Positions 34,240-42,603 of a stretch of DNA of 47,128 nt are shown here, piece after piece. How positions within the stretch are numbered: the stretch's first letter is position 1; each line of letters opens with the position of its first letter. Made by a program: the position numbers and the translations under genes. The notes under the pieces are model-generated. The model had not been told where the DNA came from. It made no database searches and saw only the letters and a list, made by a program, of their open reading frames with translations. Source of the stretch: Lentimicrobium sp. (lineage in GTDB: Bacteria; Bacteroidota; Bacteroidia; Bacteroidales; Lentimicrobiaceae); the NCBI GenBank assembly GCA_023957275.1, contig JAMLHF010000035.1, positions 1 through 47,128 of the forward strand, given 5' to 3'.

Positions 34240-35550
34240 TTGCGCAAAGTACTGGTCATTTCCTATTACTGGCCGCCCAGCGGAGGTGCAGGAGTTCAGC
34301 GTTGGTTGAAGTTCGTTAAGTATCTCCGGCATTATGGGTGGGAGCCGGTGGTTTACACGCCTGAGAATCCGGAGCCACCCGCCTTTGACGATTCCCTGAG
34401 CCGGGAAGTGCCCGAAGACATCACCGTCATCAAACAACCTATCTGGGAGCCATACGACTTTTACAGAAAGCTTATCGGAGCCCGGAAAGACGAGCGCATC
34501 AATGCAGGCTTTCTCAGTGAAACCCGCAAGCCGGGCAGCGCCCATAAATTCTCTGTCTGGCTGAGAGGAAATTTTTTTATCCCTGATGCCCGGAAATTCT
34601 GGATCAGACCATCAGTAAAATTTCTGACAAAATTCCTGAAAGATCATCCGGTTGATGCCCTGATATCCACCGGTCCGCCCCACTCCATGCATATGATCGC
34701 TTTGGGTGTTAAAAAAAAGACAGGCCTTCCCTGGCTGGCCGATTTCCGCGACCCCTGGACCAACATCGACTTTTACGATCAGCTGATGCTGAGCCGTTTT
34801 GCCGACCACAAGCACAGGCGTATGGAACAACAGGTTATTAAACATGCCGATCGGTTGGTAACTGTAAGCCGGAGCTGGGAGACTGACTTTAAAAGACTGG
34901 GAGCCAGCCGCACTGAGGTTATCACAAACGGATATGACCCGGCAGATTTCCCTGAAATTCCCGTGTTATTACCTGAATCTTTTACCATCACGCACATCGG
35001 CTCCCTCAACAGGGACCGTAATCCGGATTTTCTGTGGAAAGTGCTTGGTGAAATGGTTGAAACAGATGATGCTTTCAGAAGGAAACTCCAAATCCGGTTT
35101 GTGGGTAAAACCGATATCAGCGTATTTGAGTCGCTCGAACATTACCGTTTACGTGAGTATGCCGTAAAAACCGATTACCTGCCGCATGGGGAAGCCCTGA
35201 AGGTTTCTGCTACTTCGGCGGTACTGCTGCTACTTATAAACAACACGCCCAATGCTATGGGTATCATCCCCGGCAAAGTGTTTGAATACCTGGCTTCGCG
35301 CCGGCCGGTGCTTTGTATTGGACCGCCCGAAGGCGACAGTGCCGGCATTATCCGTGAAACCCGGGCCGGTGAAATAGTTGATTTTGGCGACGAGAAATCA
35401 TTAAAAATGGCGATTGACGGACTCTTTGAATCCTATCAGCAACGTAAATTGCCCGTTCCAAAGGATTCCATCAATAAATTTTCACGCAAAAGCCTTACCG
35501 GCGATATCGCACGCATCCTCAACGAGATAACAAAACGAGAAAACGCATAA
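34240..35550 (+). CDS. GT-B glycosyltransferase (GT4-like)
   Basis: 436 residues. Starts at TTG (34240), as no ATG fits: the conserved RKVLVISYYWPPSGGAGVQRW begins at once after it. GT4-like N-terminal domain about 1-180 (STGPPHSMH, WLADFRDPWTN), then C-terminal Rossmann domain with VTVSRSWETDF, VITNGYDPADF, FTITHIGSLNRDRNP, and a final G-x-VFEYLASRRPVLCIGP motif holding the nucleotide-sugar Glu. It would transfer a sugar during surface polysaccharide or LPS synthesis. 11 bp after the YfhO-like gene and 1 bp before wecB, so the three are co-translated. Confidence 0.88.
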   Translation: MRKVLVISYYWPPSGGAGVQRWLKFVKYLRHYGWEPVVYTPENPEPPAFDDSLSREVPEDITVIKQPIWEPYDFYRKLIGARKDERINAGFLSETRKPGSAHKFSVWLRGNFFIPDARKFWIRPSVKFLTKFLKDHPVDALISTGPPHSMHMIALGVKKKTGLPWLADFRDPWTNIDFYDQLMLSRFADHKHRRMEQQVIKHADRLVTVSRSWETDFKRLGASRTEVITNGYDPADFPEIPVLLPESFTITHIGSLNRDRNPDFLWKVLGEMVETDDAFRRKLQIRFVGKTDISVFESLEHYRLREYAVKTDYLPHGEALKVSATSAVLLLLINNTPNAMGIIPGKVFEYLASRRPVLCIGPPEGDSAGIIRETRAGEIVDFGDEKSLKMAIDGLFESYQQRKLPVPKDSINKFSRKSLTGDIARILNEITKRENA

Positions 35551-35551
35551 T

Positions 35552-36652
35552 ATGAAACCTGTCAAAATCCTGGTCATAGCCGGCGCCCGGCCAAACTTCA
35601 TGAAGATTGCCCCCATCATGCAAGCCATGCATAAGTCACCTAAACTGGAACCAGTGCTGGTGCATACCGGGCAACACTATGACGTGAAGATGTCGGATAC
35701 TTTTTTCGATGAGCTGAACATTCCCCGTCCTGACATCTCTCTTGAAGTTGGTTCAGACACCCATGCCAGGCAGGTAGCAAAAATTATGGAACGCTTCGAA
35801 CCGGTATGTGATGAGCAGAAACCTCAGGCCATTCTGGTGGTAGGTGATGTAAATTCCACCATGGCCTGCAGCATCGTTGCCGCCAAGAAGGACATCAAAA
35901 TCATCCACGTTGAGGCTGGCATCCGCAGCCGCGACCGCTCCATGCCCGAAGAGATCAACCGCATGGTGACCGATTCCATTACTGATATTCTGATGCCACC
36001 TTCCCGGGATGCCGTCGAAAATCTTCTGGCTGAAGGACATTCACCGGAAAAGGTTCACCTGGTCGGGAATATCATGATTGACACCCTGATGAAATCCAGG
36101 GAACTGATTGAAAAGTCTGAAATCCTGAAAACCCTGAAACTGCAGCCCGGCGGCTATGTGTCGCTTACCCTGCACCGTCCTTCCAACGTTGACAATATTG
36201 ATAATTTCAGGAAGATACTGGCCGCGCTTGAAAGCATTCAGCAGAAACTGCCTATCGTCTTTCCCATCCACCCGAGAACCAGAAAGATGATCTCGGAATT
36301 TGGCCTTGAGGACTATGTAGCTTCGATGAAAAACCTGATACTGACCGATCCGTTGGGCTACTTCGACTTTGGCAAACTGATTTCTGCCTCCCGCTTCGTG
36401 CTGACCGACAGCGGCGGCATACAGGAAGAAACTACCGTTTACGGTATTCCCTGCATCACCTTGCGTGAAAACACCGAACGACCGGTTACCGTTTGGGAAG
36501 GGACCAATGAACTAGCCGGCTGCGATACGGAAACAATCGTTGCGCTTGCCCTACAGATTCTTGACGGAAACTGGAAAAAGGGGAGAATCCCCGAATTGTG
36601 GGATGGTCAGGCCGCCGGAAGAATTATCCGGATTCTGGAAGAAGTTTTGTAA
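35552..36652 (+). CDS. wecB: UDP-N-acetylglucosamine 2-epimerase (non-hydrolysing)
   Basis: 366 residues. Converts UDP-GlcNAc to UDP-ManNAc, a precursor for surface polysaccharides. Seen: GARPNFMKIAPIMQA, HTGQHYDVKMS, VVGDVNSTMA, HVEAGIRSRDRSMPEEINR, LTLHRPSNVDN, FPIHPRTRK and TDSGGIQEETT with VTVWEGTNELAG. Full family length. The hydrolysing NeuC form that feeds sialic acid synthesis is related, but the motifs here fit WecB better. Confidence 0.92.
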   Translation: MKPVKILVIAGARPNFMKIAPIMQAMHKSPKLEPVLVHTGQHYDVKMSDTFFDELNIPRPDISLEVGSDTHARQVAKIMERFEPVCDEQKPQAILVVGDVNSTMACSIVAAKKDIKIIHVEAGIRSRDRSMPEEINRMVTDSITDILMPPSRDAVENLLAEGHSPEKVHLVGNIMIDTLMKSRELIEKSEILKTLKLQPGGYVSLTLHRPSNVDNIDNFRKILAALESIQQKLPIVFPIHPRTRKMISEFGLEDYVASMKNLILTDPLGYFDFGKLISASRFVLTDSGGIQEETTVYGIPCITLRENTERPVTVWEGTNELAGCDTETIVALALQILDGNWKKGRIPELWDGQAAGRIIRILEEVL

Positions 36653-36727
36653 TTTCACCCTGCAAACAATCAAGTGTTTCATTCCGCTTCCCGGAAACGG
36701 GAAACACAGATAAACGAATACCTGACC

Positions 36728-37372
36728 ATGAAACATTTCATCTGGGTTACCCTTCAGCGGTTGCTTAATCCTACCTGTAACATACATGCAGCCAGCATTT
36801 GCCGCCATGTCAGACTCGGGCAGGGCGTTACCATAGGTTATGGATCACATATCTGCGCCGGCAGTATCGGAAAATACACTTATATCAACAAATACTGCCT
36901 GATCGACAGGAATACCGCATCTATCGGAAATTTCTGCTCCATTGCATACGGCGTAAAGATTGGCCTGGGCAACCACCCGGCAAATTGGGTGAGCTCACAC
37001 CCTTTTGCTTATGACAGGAAATACGGATTCGTTAAAAACAATAAAGTTTTTACCGGACAGGTTCAGGAGCCATGCATAATAGGCCATGATGTATGGATCG
37101 GGGCCAATGCCGTGATACTGGCGGGAGTAAAGATAGGAAACGGGGCCATCATCGGGGCCAATTCGCTGGTAAACAAAGACGTAGAGCCCTACAGCATCGT
37201 TGCAGGAAGCCCGGCAAAACACATCCGCTTCCGTTTCGACGAAAAAACCATAGCGGAATTGCAACAAACTGCATGGTGGGAATGGGAGGATGCAGAAATC
37301 AGGTCACGGATTCAGGAATTCGACAATCCGGAAGCCCTCATTCAGGATATGAATGATCGAGCAAGCGACTGA
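36728..37372 (+). CDS. Hexapeptide-repeat acetyltransferase (CatB/WbbJ-like)
   Basis: 214 residues from the ATG at 36728; a GTG at 36674 in frame is possible but adds a non-conserved basic segment. Left-handed beta-helix with imperfect hexapeptide repeats (VTIGYGSHICAGSIGKYTYINKYC, IGNFCSIAYGVKIG), the LGNHPANWVSSHPF active-site loop with the expected catalytic His, then IGHDVWIGANAVILAGVKIGNGAIIGANS and VAGSPAKHIRFRF. Acetyl-CoA-dependent O- or N-acetylation of a sugar in the local glycan pathway is likely. Its 3' end overlaps the convergent gpsA-like gene by 35 bp. Confidence 0.88.
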   Translation: MKHFIWVTLQRLLNPTCNIHAASICRHVRLGQGVTIGYGSHICAGSIGKYTYINKYCLIDRNTASIGNFCSIAYGVKIGLGNHPANWVSSHPFAYDRKYGFVKNNKVFTGQVQEPCIIGHDVWIGANAVILAGVKIGNGAIIGANSLVNKDVEPYSIVAGSPAKHIRFRFDEKTIAELQQTAWWEWEDAEIRSRIQEFDNPEALIQDMNDRASD

Positions 37373-38330
37373 CAAACAGTGAGATTTTGTAGGAGCCGTT
37401 AAATACTTTATTCAGTTCATTCATCAGGAAATAATCTTTTTCAGGCATTCCCAGCCTTTGCAGTTCCTTCACAAAAATATTCACGGAAATTTTCCCTTCA
37501 AGGACCACTTTATCGGATATCCCACTGGTAAAGTAGCCCTTGCCAATCAATAGTCCGAGGGTGCGGTTGCGGCTGAGGTCGTTGAGTGCGGTAAGGCCAA
37601 AATCCCCAATACCACAATATTTAAATAATGTTTCCTCCCTGCCCCCATAGTAAAGCAGCACCCTGCGCATTTCATCAAAAGCTTTGGTAAATGCAAGAAA
37701 CCTCAGGTTAGGTGAATCGAAGTGTGCATCAACAATGCCAATAAGAATGGCATAGATATTTTTCAGTATGCTCAGGGTTTCCACGCCTTTTATATCTGTG
37801 GAAAAATCTGTGTAAATGGTTGTTTCGCTAAAAATCCGGTTTACCCGGTGATAAATAGCTTCATCAGCTGCGCCCACCGTCATGGCGGTCGGGATATGGT
37901 TGATAAGCTCCCTGGCAAAAGTGGGCCCCTTCATGGTACAAACCGCACAACCGGTTGCTTCCAGAAGATTTTCAACGATGGTCTTGTTATCCTTTCCGAA
38001 TCCCTTGGCGAGGTTAACAATCAATACTCCGGGCCTGAGCAGGTTTTTAACTCCATGGATGTAAGAAACAACGGCCACTGAAGGAATGGCCACAAACAGG
38101 ATATCTGCCTTTTCAAGAATACTGCTGTCGGTGGTGGCTTTCAGGGCCGGAGCCAGGCGAATCATCGGAAAATAAGTTGAGTTGATGTGCCTGAGATTGA
38201 TATCTTCAACTACGGATTCTTCGATAGAGAGCAGGGTAACATCGAGGCCGGGCCTGGCCGCAAGGATATGACCAAGGGCTGTTCCCAGGGTTCCGGCTCC
38301 GGCGATGCAGATGACGGGATGTTCATTCAT
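37338..38330 (-). CDS. GpsA-like NAD(P)-dependent glycerol-3-phosphate dehydrogenase, divergent
   Basis: 330 residues. An open frame extends to 38384, but the ATG at 38330 starts the conserved Rossmann segment VICIAGAGTLGTALG and follows a TATCTTTG box by 18 nt. Family marks: IPSVAV, NLAKGF, MKGPTFARE, LKNIYAI and SRNRTLG. The family makes sn-glycerol 3-phosphate from dihydroxyacetone phosphate. Odd: the usual GDNxxA stretch after KNxxAI reads DAHFDSPNLRFLAF, and the GxGDLxxT motif reads CGIGDFGLTAL, so this is a divergent paralogue. It may serve the glycan locus (glycerol phosphate for a polymer) rather than general phospholipid synthesis; that is inference. Confidence 0.78.
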   Translation of the reverse strand: MNEHPVICIAGAGTLGTALGHILAARPGLDVTLLSIEESVVEDINLRHINSTYFPMIRLAPALKATTDSSILEKADILFVAIPSVAVVSYIHGVKNLLRPGVLIVNLAKGFGKDNKTIVENLLEATGCAVCTMKGPTFARELINHIPTAMTVGAADEAIYHRVNRIFSETTIYTDFSTDIKGVETLSILKNIYAILIGIVDAHFDSPNLRFLAFTKAFDEMRRVLLYYGGREETLFKYCGIGDFGLTALNDLSRNRTLGLLIGKGYFTSGISDKVVLEGKISVNIFVKELQRLGMPEKDYFLMNELNKVFNGSYKISLFVSRLLDHSYPE

Positions 38331-38348
38331 TCGTTTCGGATTAGAAGG

Positions 38349-38356
38349 CAAAGATA
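38349..38356 (-). promoter_or_regulatory. Putative -7 box for the gpsA-like gene
   Basis: TATCTTTG on the minus strand, 18 nt before the start at 38330. Divergent from the box at 38418. Confidence 0.55.
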
Positions 38357-38417
38357 CTATTTTGATAAACTCCTGACCGTTCATATGATCTGAGGATTCC
38401 CGCTAAGGTTTTGTTCG

Positions 38418-38425
38418 TATCTTTG
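38418..38425 (+). promoter_or_regulatory. Putative -7 box for the nonulosonic-acid trio
   Basis: TATCTTTG, 22 nt before the ATG at 38448; divergent with the gpsA-like promoter. Confidence 0.5.
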
Positions 38426-38447
38426 CTATACAATATTCTCAGTACAG

Positions 38448-39206
38448 ATGACATATCACTCAGGGATTATAATACAAGCCCGAACAGGTTCATCGCGATT
38501 ACCTGGAAAAATGACCATGCCGTTTGCCGGGAATATGAACCTACTGGAACTTATGTTGACGGATTTCAAACAAACCGCAGGAGAAATTCCGTTCGTTGTT
38601 GCTACTTCCGTTCAGCGCGGGGACAGTGCCATTGTTGACGTTTGCAGGAATCTGGATGTGCCGTACTTCAGAGGACCGGAACAGGATGTTCTGGAACGGT
38701 TTATATTAACTGCGAAGCAGTTTGGTTTTGACAACATTATCAGAGTATGTGCCGACAACCCGTTTTTTGACCTGGGAACTACCCTCGGATTACTTGACGT
38801 ACTCACAGAAATGAGGTGCGATTATGCCGGTTTCTCAATAAATGGTAAGCCATCAATCAAAACGCATCTCGGGTTGTGGGGAGAAGCCGTAACATTTAAG
38901 AGTCTGTTAAAAACCTCTACCCTCACAGTTGAGCCGAAGTACCGCGAGCATGTAACAAATTACCTGTATTCCAATCAGCCAGAATTCCAAATTACACTTA
39001 TCCCCGCTCCATATGGATTTCACAACCGGGAAGATCTCCGGTTTACACTCGACACGGAAATCGACTTTAAGTTTCAACAGCAATTATACCAGATGGCTGG
39101 CGGTATTCCTAACCCTGAAAGACTAATTGAACTATTAAAGATTACTAGCGAAAACGAGCAGTTTAGAGTTACCATGCGGGAGGAGATCCACCGCAATTCC
39201 AAGTAA
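38448..39206 (+). CDS. Cytidylyltransferase of the SpsF type
   Basis: 252 residues. Nucleotidyltransferase fold with the signature IIIQARTGSSRLPGKMTMPF, then VATSVQRGDSAIVDVCRN, YFRGPEQDVLERF, VCADNPFFDLG and the ENREDLRFTLDTE-like end NREDLRFTLDTEIDF. SpsF-type enzymes (COG1861) are thought to activate acidic sugars with CTP and stand beside SpsE/NeuB synthases in spore-coat and polysaccharide clusters. Here NeuB follows 19 bp later, so it is the likely CMP-nonulosonate synthetase. It differs from classical NeuA, which has a GGSKG motif. Confidence 0.82.
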   Translation: MTYHSGIIIQARTGSSRLPGKMTMPFAGNMNLLELMLTDFKQTAGEIPFVVATSVQRGDSAIVDVCRNLDVPYFRGPEQDVLERFILTAKQFGFDNIIRVCADNPFFDLGTTLGLLDVLTEMRCDYAGFSINGKPSIKTHLGLWGEAVTFKSLLKTSTLTVEPKYREHVTNYLYSNQPEFQITLIPAPYGFHNREDLRFTLDTEIDFKFQQQLYQMAGGIPNPERLIELLKITSENEQFRVTMREEIHRNSK

Positions 39207-39225
39207 CAACGGACAAAACAAACGT

Positions 39226-40269
39226 ATGAAACACACATACATAATTGGTGAAATTGGTCAAAACCATAACGGTTCGGTTGAGATTGCCCGTACCCTTATC
39301 GATGCCGTTTCACAGCCGGTAGTTGATAACCTTTTTGGTGAAAAGCTGAAGCCAATGGACGCTATAAAGCTCACCAAACGCGACCTAAAGGAGGAATTGT
39401 CGGCATCAGCAATGCTTAAGCCATACAATAGTCCGAATTCCTTTGGAAAGACCTACGGCGAGCACAGGGCTTATCTCGAGCTGAGCGATGAGCAGCACCA
39501 CGAGATTTTTCTTTATGCCAAATCAAAGGGGCTGGAATTTGTTGAAACCCTCTGTGCACGGGGATGTCTTACCTTATTAAATCATTTCATTCCTGACCGG
39601 CTAAAGGTAGCCTCACGCGACCTCACCAATCTTCCGCTGCTCGAAGCCATGGCGGAAACCCGAATACCCATGATCCTTTCCACTGGGATGGGCGGCCGCA
39701 AAGAACTCGACCAGGCTCTGCAAGTTATTACCCGTCAGCACAGCGATGTATCCATACTGCATTGCCTTTCACAGTATCCTTCGGAGTACAGAAACATAAA
39801 TCTGAATACAATTCCGTATTTGAAGAAGCATTATCCGGGATACAAGATCGGCTATTCCGACCATTCGATAGGAATAATGGTTCCTGCAGCAGCAGTGGCA
39901 CTTGGAGCTGAGATCATTGAAAAACACATCACCCTCGACCGTACAATGAAGGGCACTGACCATCAGGGTTCTTTAGGCGTTGATGGAATCTACCGCATGG
40001 TGCGGGATATTCGCAATCTGGAAATGGCACTTGGCGTCGAAGATATGTTCATCAGCGATGCAGTTCAGGATACCCGCATCAAGCTGGAACGCTCCGTTGC
40101 AGCCCTTTCACCACTCAGAAAAGGAGAAATTATTACCGGCGACAAGCTGCACCTTCTGAGTCCGGGCGACGGATTTAAATGGAATGAGCGCAGCCTTATC
40201 ATTGGCCGTAGAGCCGCTTGCGAAATTCCCGCCGATGAAGTTATTTACCCAAATATGCTGGAAGAATGA
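39226..40269 (+). CDS. NeuB-type nonulosonic acid synthase
   Basis: 347 residues. Condenses phosphoenolpyruvate with an N-acylmannosamine-like sugar (or its phosphate) to a nine-carbon acid. TIM barrel about 1-275: IIGEIGQNHNGS, KLTKRDLKEEL, YGEHRAYLELS, FVETLCARGCLTLL, KVASRDLTNLPLLE, ILSTGMGG, HCLSQYPSEYRNINL, IGYSDHSIG, EKHITLDRTMKGTDHQ. A C-terminal SAF/antifreeze-like domain covers about 283-345 (SVAALSPLRKGEIITGDKL). Overlaps the phosphatase gene by 4 bp (ATGA), which suggests that its product is phosphorylated, as for Neu5Ac-9-P or KDN-9-P. Exact sugar (sialic, KDN, legionaminic or other) cannot be told from sequence. Confidence 0.88.
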   Translation: MKHTYIIGEIGQNHNGSVEIARTLIDAVSQPVVDNLFGEKLKPMDAIKLTKRDLKEELSASAMLKPYNSPNSFGKTYGEHRAYLELSDEQHHEIFLYAKSKGLEFVETLCARGCLTLLNHFIPDRLKVASRDLTNLPLLEAMAETRIPMILSTGMGGRKELDQALQVITRQHSDVSILHCLSQYPSEYRNINLNTIPYLKKHYPGYKIGYSDHSIGIMVPAAAVALGAEIIEKHITLDRTMKGTDHQGSLGVDGIYRMVRDIRNLEMALGVEDMFISDAVQDTRIKLERSVAALSPLRKGEIITGDKLHLLSPGDGFKWNERSLIIGRRAACEIPADEVIYPNMLEE

Positions 40270-40787
40270 CGATAAAACTTGTAATTACCGATATCGACGG
40301 CGTATGGACCGATGGAGGAATGTACTACGACAATCAGGGCAATGAGCTGAAGAAGTTCAATACCTCCGACAGTGCCGGCGTTGTTTTCCTGAGGGAACTT
40401 CAAATTCCACTGGCAATTATCAGCGGAGAAGATACTACTTCGCTCAGACGCCGTGCTGAAAAACTCCGCATCGAACACCTCTATATGGGCGTACGGAACA
40501 AACTGTATGTTGCGGGTGAGCTGGTTAAATCGCTTAACATAACTCTTGACGAAGTTGCGTATATCGGCGACGACATCAACGACCTTCCTCTGCTGAAAGC
40601 ATGCGGGTTAAGCGCCACTCCTGCTAGTGCACCGGATTATGTAAAAAAGGCCGTTACCTGGACTCTTGACAAAAATGGCGGTGAAGGTGCGTTCAGAGAG
40701 TTTGTCGAACGCATATTGCAGGAAAACAACCTGTTTCAGGAAGCTCTGGACTCCTATTTCAAGCGCATCAGAACATACAACGGATAA
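40266..40787 (+). CDS. KdsC-type HAD phosphatase
   Basis: 173 residues. C0-type HAD fold: nucleophile Asp9 and acid Asp11 in ITDIDGVWTDGG, Ser/Thr motif in AIISGEDT, Lys79 in RNKL, and acidic motif IGDDINDLPLL (102-106). The family dephosphorylates Kdo-8-P or N-acylneuraminate-9-P. Its 4-bp overlap with the NeuB gene, and the lack of Kdo genes nearby, point to removal of phosphate from a nonulosonic acid phosphate. Its 3' end overlaps the convergent transferase gene by 20 bp. Confidence 0.85.
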   Translation: MTIKLVITDIDGVWTDGGMYYDNQGNELKKFNTSDSAGVVFLRELQIPLAIISGEDTTSLRRRAEKLRIEHLYMGVRNKLYVAGELVKSLNITLDEVAYIGDDINDLPLLKACGLSATPASAPDYVKKAVTWTLDKNGGEGAFREFVERILQENNLFQEALDSYFKRIRTYNG

Positions 40788-42603
40788 AGTCCACAATTCG
40801 TTCCGAAGTCCGGCCATCGATACTGAATGCATTTCGTTGAATGAAGGATTCATATGCCTTATCGTTGATGCTTAGTTCCCGGCTCAGTATACCCTCAGCC
40901 ACCTTCGTTAGCTCAGCACCGTTCAATGCCCGGAATGCAACCCCCTGCTTAATGTAAGCCTGAATATCCTGATCCAGGTGATCAAGAATCACAAGGGGTT
41001 TCCTGAAGTACACCGTTTCAGCCCCAACCGTGGAGAAACAGGTAATAAGCATATTACATGAAGCAATGAGCGAATACAAATCGTGTTCGCTTGTAATGGA
41101 ATAATTGGTGCATCCCGTCTGCCTAGCGATACGATGGTAGTACTCCGGGTCCGAAGCTTCTGAGGGGTGCAGCTTGATAACCAAATGAATATCGGAAAAA
41201 CTGGCGGCCATATTCAATACATCAAAAGCTGCCTTCTCCCGCAGCAGAGGATCCTGCTGCAGCTGGGAGGCAAACACAACTAAAGGGACTTCGGGATAAC
41301 CCAGCTCTTTTATCAGCTTATCGCAGTTATTCAGCAGTGCGGGAATGATATCGGTGCGCGGCTGTCCCACCACTTCAAGGCTGGTTTCGGGATAACCCGA
41401 TTTGTTGATCAAATAATCCTTCCAGTAGCTTCCCCACACCAGGGTAACATCGCACAACAGACCTCTCCGCAAGTCAGCAGACGTAAAACGGTAAGCAGGA
41501 TGCAGGTCATGAATGTTTCCATGCTGTATTCCGATTGTTTTCATCCCATTGACACGTGCAGCATCTAAAATGCTTTTAACGGAAGGGCTATTCTCGTCTA
41601 TACTAGTAACGGTTTTGAATTCATGATTTCTGAAAAACATGTTGTATGCCCGGTTCTTGAATATATAGAAACGACTAGCTCCATGAAATTCCAGCATTTT
41701 TTTAAGTATCCAGTTATTGCGACCAGGTTCTGCTTCCTCAATCAGGCTCCGAAGCCTGGAATAAATAAGTTTTTCATCCTTCTTGTAAGCCTTCCATACA
41801 GCCGGCGACAGCACTCCTCTGATAAGAATGAATTCTCCTGGAATCCGGTGAACACGAGGGTGCGAATTTCGGATCATCCAGCGTTCGATACGGAATTGTT
41901 GTCCTTGCGAAAACTTTGGAGGCTCCGTTTCGTCAATGATCGCAAAATCCTTTCCTGCTTTTGCAAATACATAGGCAAGGTTATAATTGTCTTGTTTCAA
42001 TTTAAGGGTACCTGGATCAAGACAGGGCTGACGAGCGGAGCGGTCGATAAGAAGATGACGGCATTCCCCTGCTTTCAGCGTTGAGGCCATACCTATGAAG
42101 AAACGGAGGAGCAGATACGTAAGGTAATGAAGTAAAGAAACGATACTCTTTCCATGGCCTGCAGTTTTCGCACCCGGCACAATTACAACATTCTCAGGCA
42201 GATTGCCAAACAGTTGAAAATCGTTGAAGCTGGTATACAGATGAATTTCATCGTATACAAGAGCCAAATCCCGGATTAGTGCTTCTTCATATGCCTGATT
42301 CCGCATGATGAAATAAATCCGGAACTTATGATAATGCCAAAGACTCATACCAGAAACCGAAAGAAACTCCGCCATGGAAGTATCACCCGTTTTTGCATCA
42401 CCGAATGCAAGAAGGCGATCCATTTCAGAATAATTAATAGCCCGTTTTTCAGTTGCATCCTGTGAAATAATTTCAACCGGAAAAGGATAGGCGAAGCTGC
42501 TTGTTGAAAAAATCCTAAGGTTCTCCTCTGATTCAGCCAAACGGCGGATATTCAGGATATCAGATACTGAGAGGCTTCGATTAATTACAATTGCCCTTTT
42601 CAT
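40768..42603 (-). CDS. GT-B fold surface-glycan transferase, subtype undefined (glycerophosphotransferase or NulO-transferase-like)
   Basis: 611 residues, no signal peptide. The N-terminal 300 residues are not recognisable. The C-terminal half looks like a GT-B transferase: KTIGIQHGNIHDLHPAY, VTLVWGSYWKDYLI, LEVVGQPRTDIIP, VVFASQLQQDP, HLVIKLHPSEASDPEYY and the final ITCFSTVGAETVYFRKPLVILD. The HP motif and the later Ser-Thr pair occur in CDP-glycerol transferases and in several bacterial sialyltransferase families. Located opposite the NulO trio and overlapping the flippase gene by 4 bp (start at 42603), so it belongs to the glycan export unit. Function is open; I rate a nonulosonate or glycerol-phosphate transferase as equally possible. 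Confidence 0.6.
   Translation of the reverse strand: MKRAIVINRSLSVSDILNIRRLAESEENLRIFSTSSFAYPFPVEIISQDATEKRAINYSEMDRLLAFGDAKTGDTSMAEFLSVSGMSLWHYHKFRIYFIMRNQAYEEALIRDLALVYDEIHLYTSFNDFQLFGNLPENVVIVPGAKTAGHGKSIVSLLHYLTYLLLRFFIGMASTLKAGECRHLLIDRSARQPCLDPGTLKLKQDNYNLAYVFAKAGKDFAIIDETEPPKFSQGQQFRIERWMIRNSHPRVHRIPGEFILIRGVLSPAVWKAYKKDEKLIYSRLRSLIEEAEPGRNNWILKKMLEFHGASRFYIFKNRAYNMFFRNHEFKTVTSIDENSPSVKSILDAARVNGMKTIGIQHGNIHDLHPAYRFTSADLRRGLLCDVTLVWGSYWKDYLINKSGYPETSLEVVGQPRTDIIPALLNNCDKLIKELGYPEVPLVVFASQLQQDPLLREKAAFDVLNMAASFSDIHLVIKLHPSEASDPEYYHRIARQTGCTNYSITSEHDLYSLIASCNMLITCFSTVGAETVYFRKPLVILDHLDQDIQAYIKQGVAFRALNGAELTKVAEGILSRELSINDKAYESFIQRNAFSIDGRTSERIVDFIRCMF

Noticed and set aside
41623-42084. 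Plus-strand open frame of about 150 codons within the transferase gene
   Set aside because: It is antisense to a well-supported gene and has no family resemblance; the same holds for the frames at 44019-44489 and 37722-38081.
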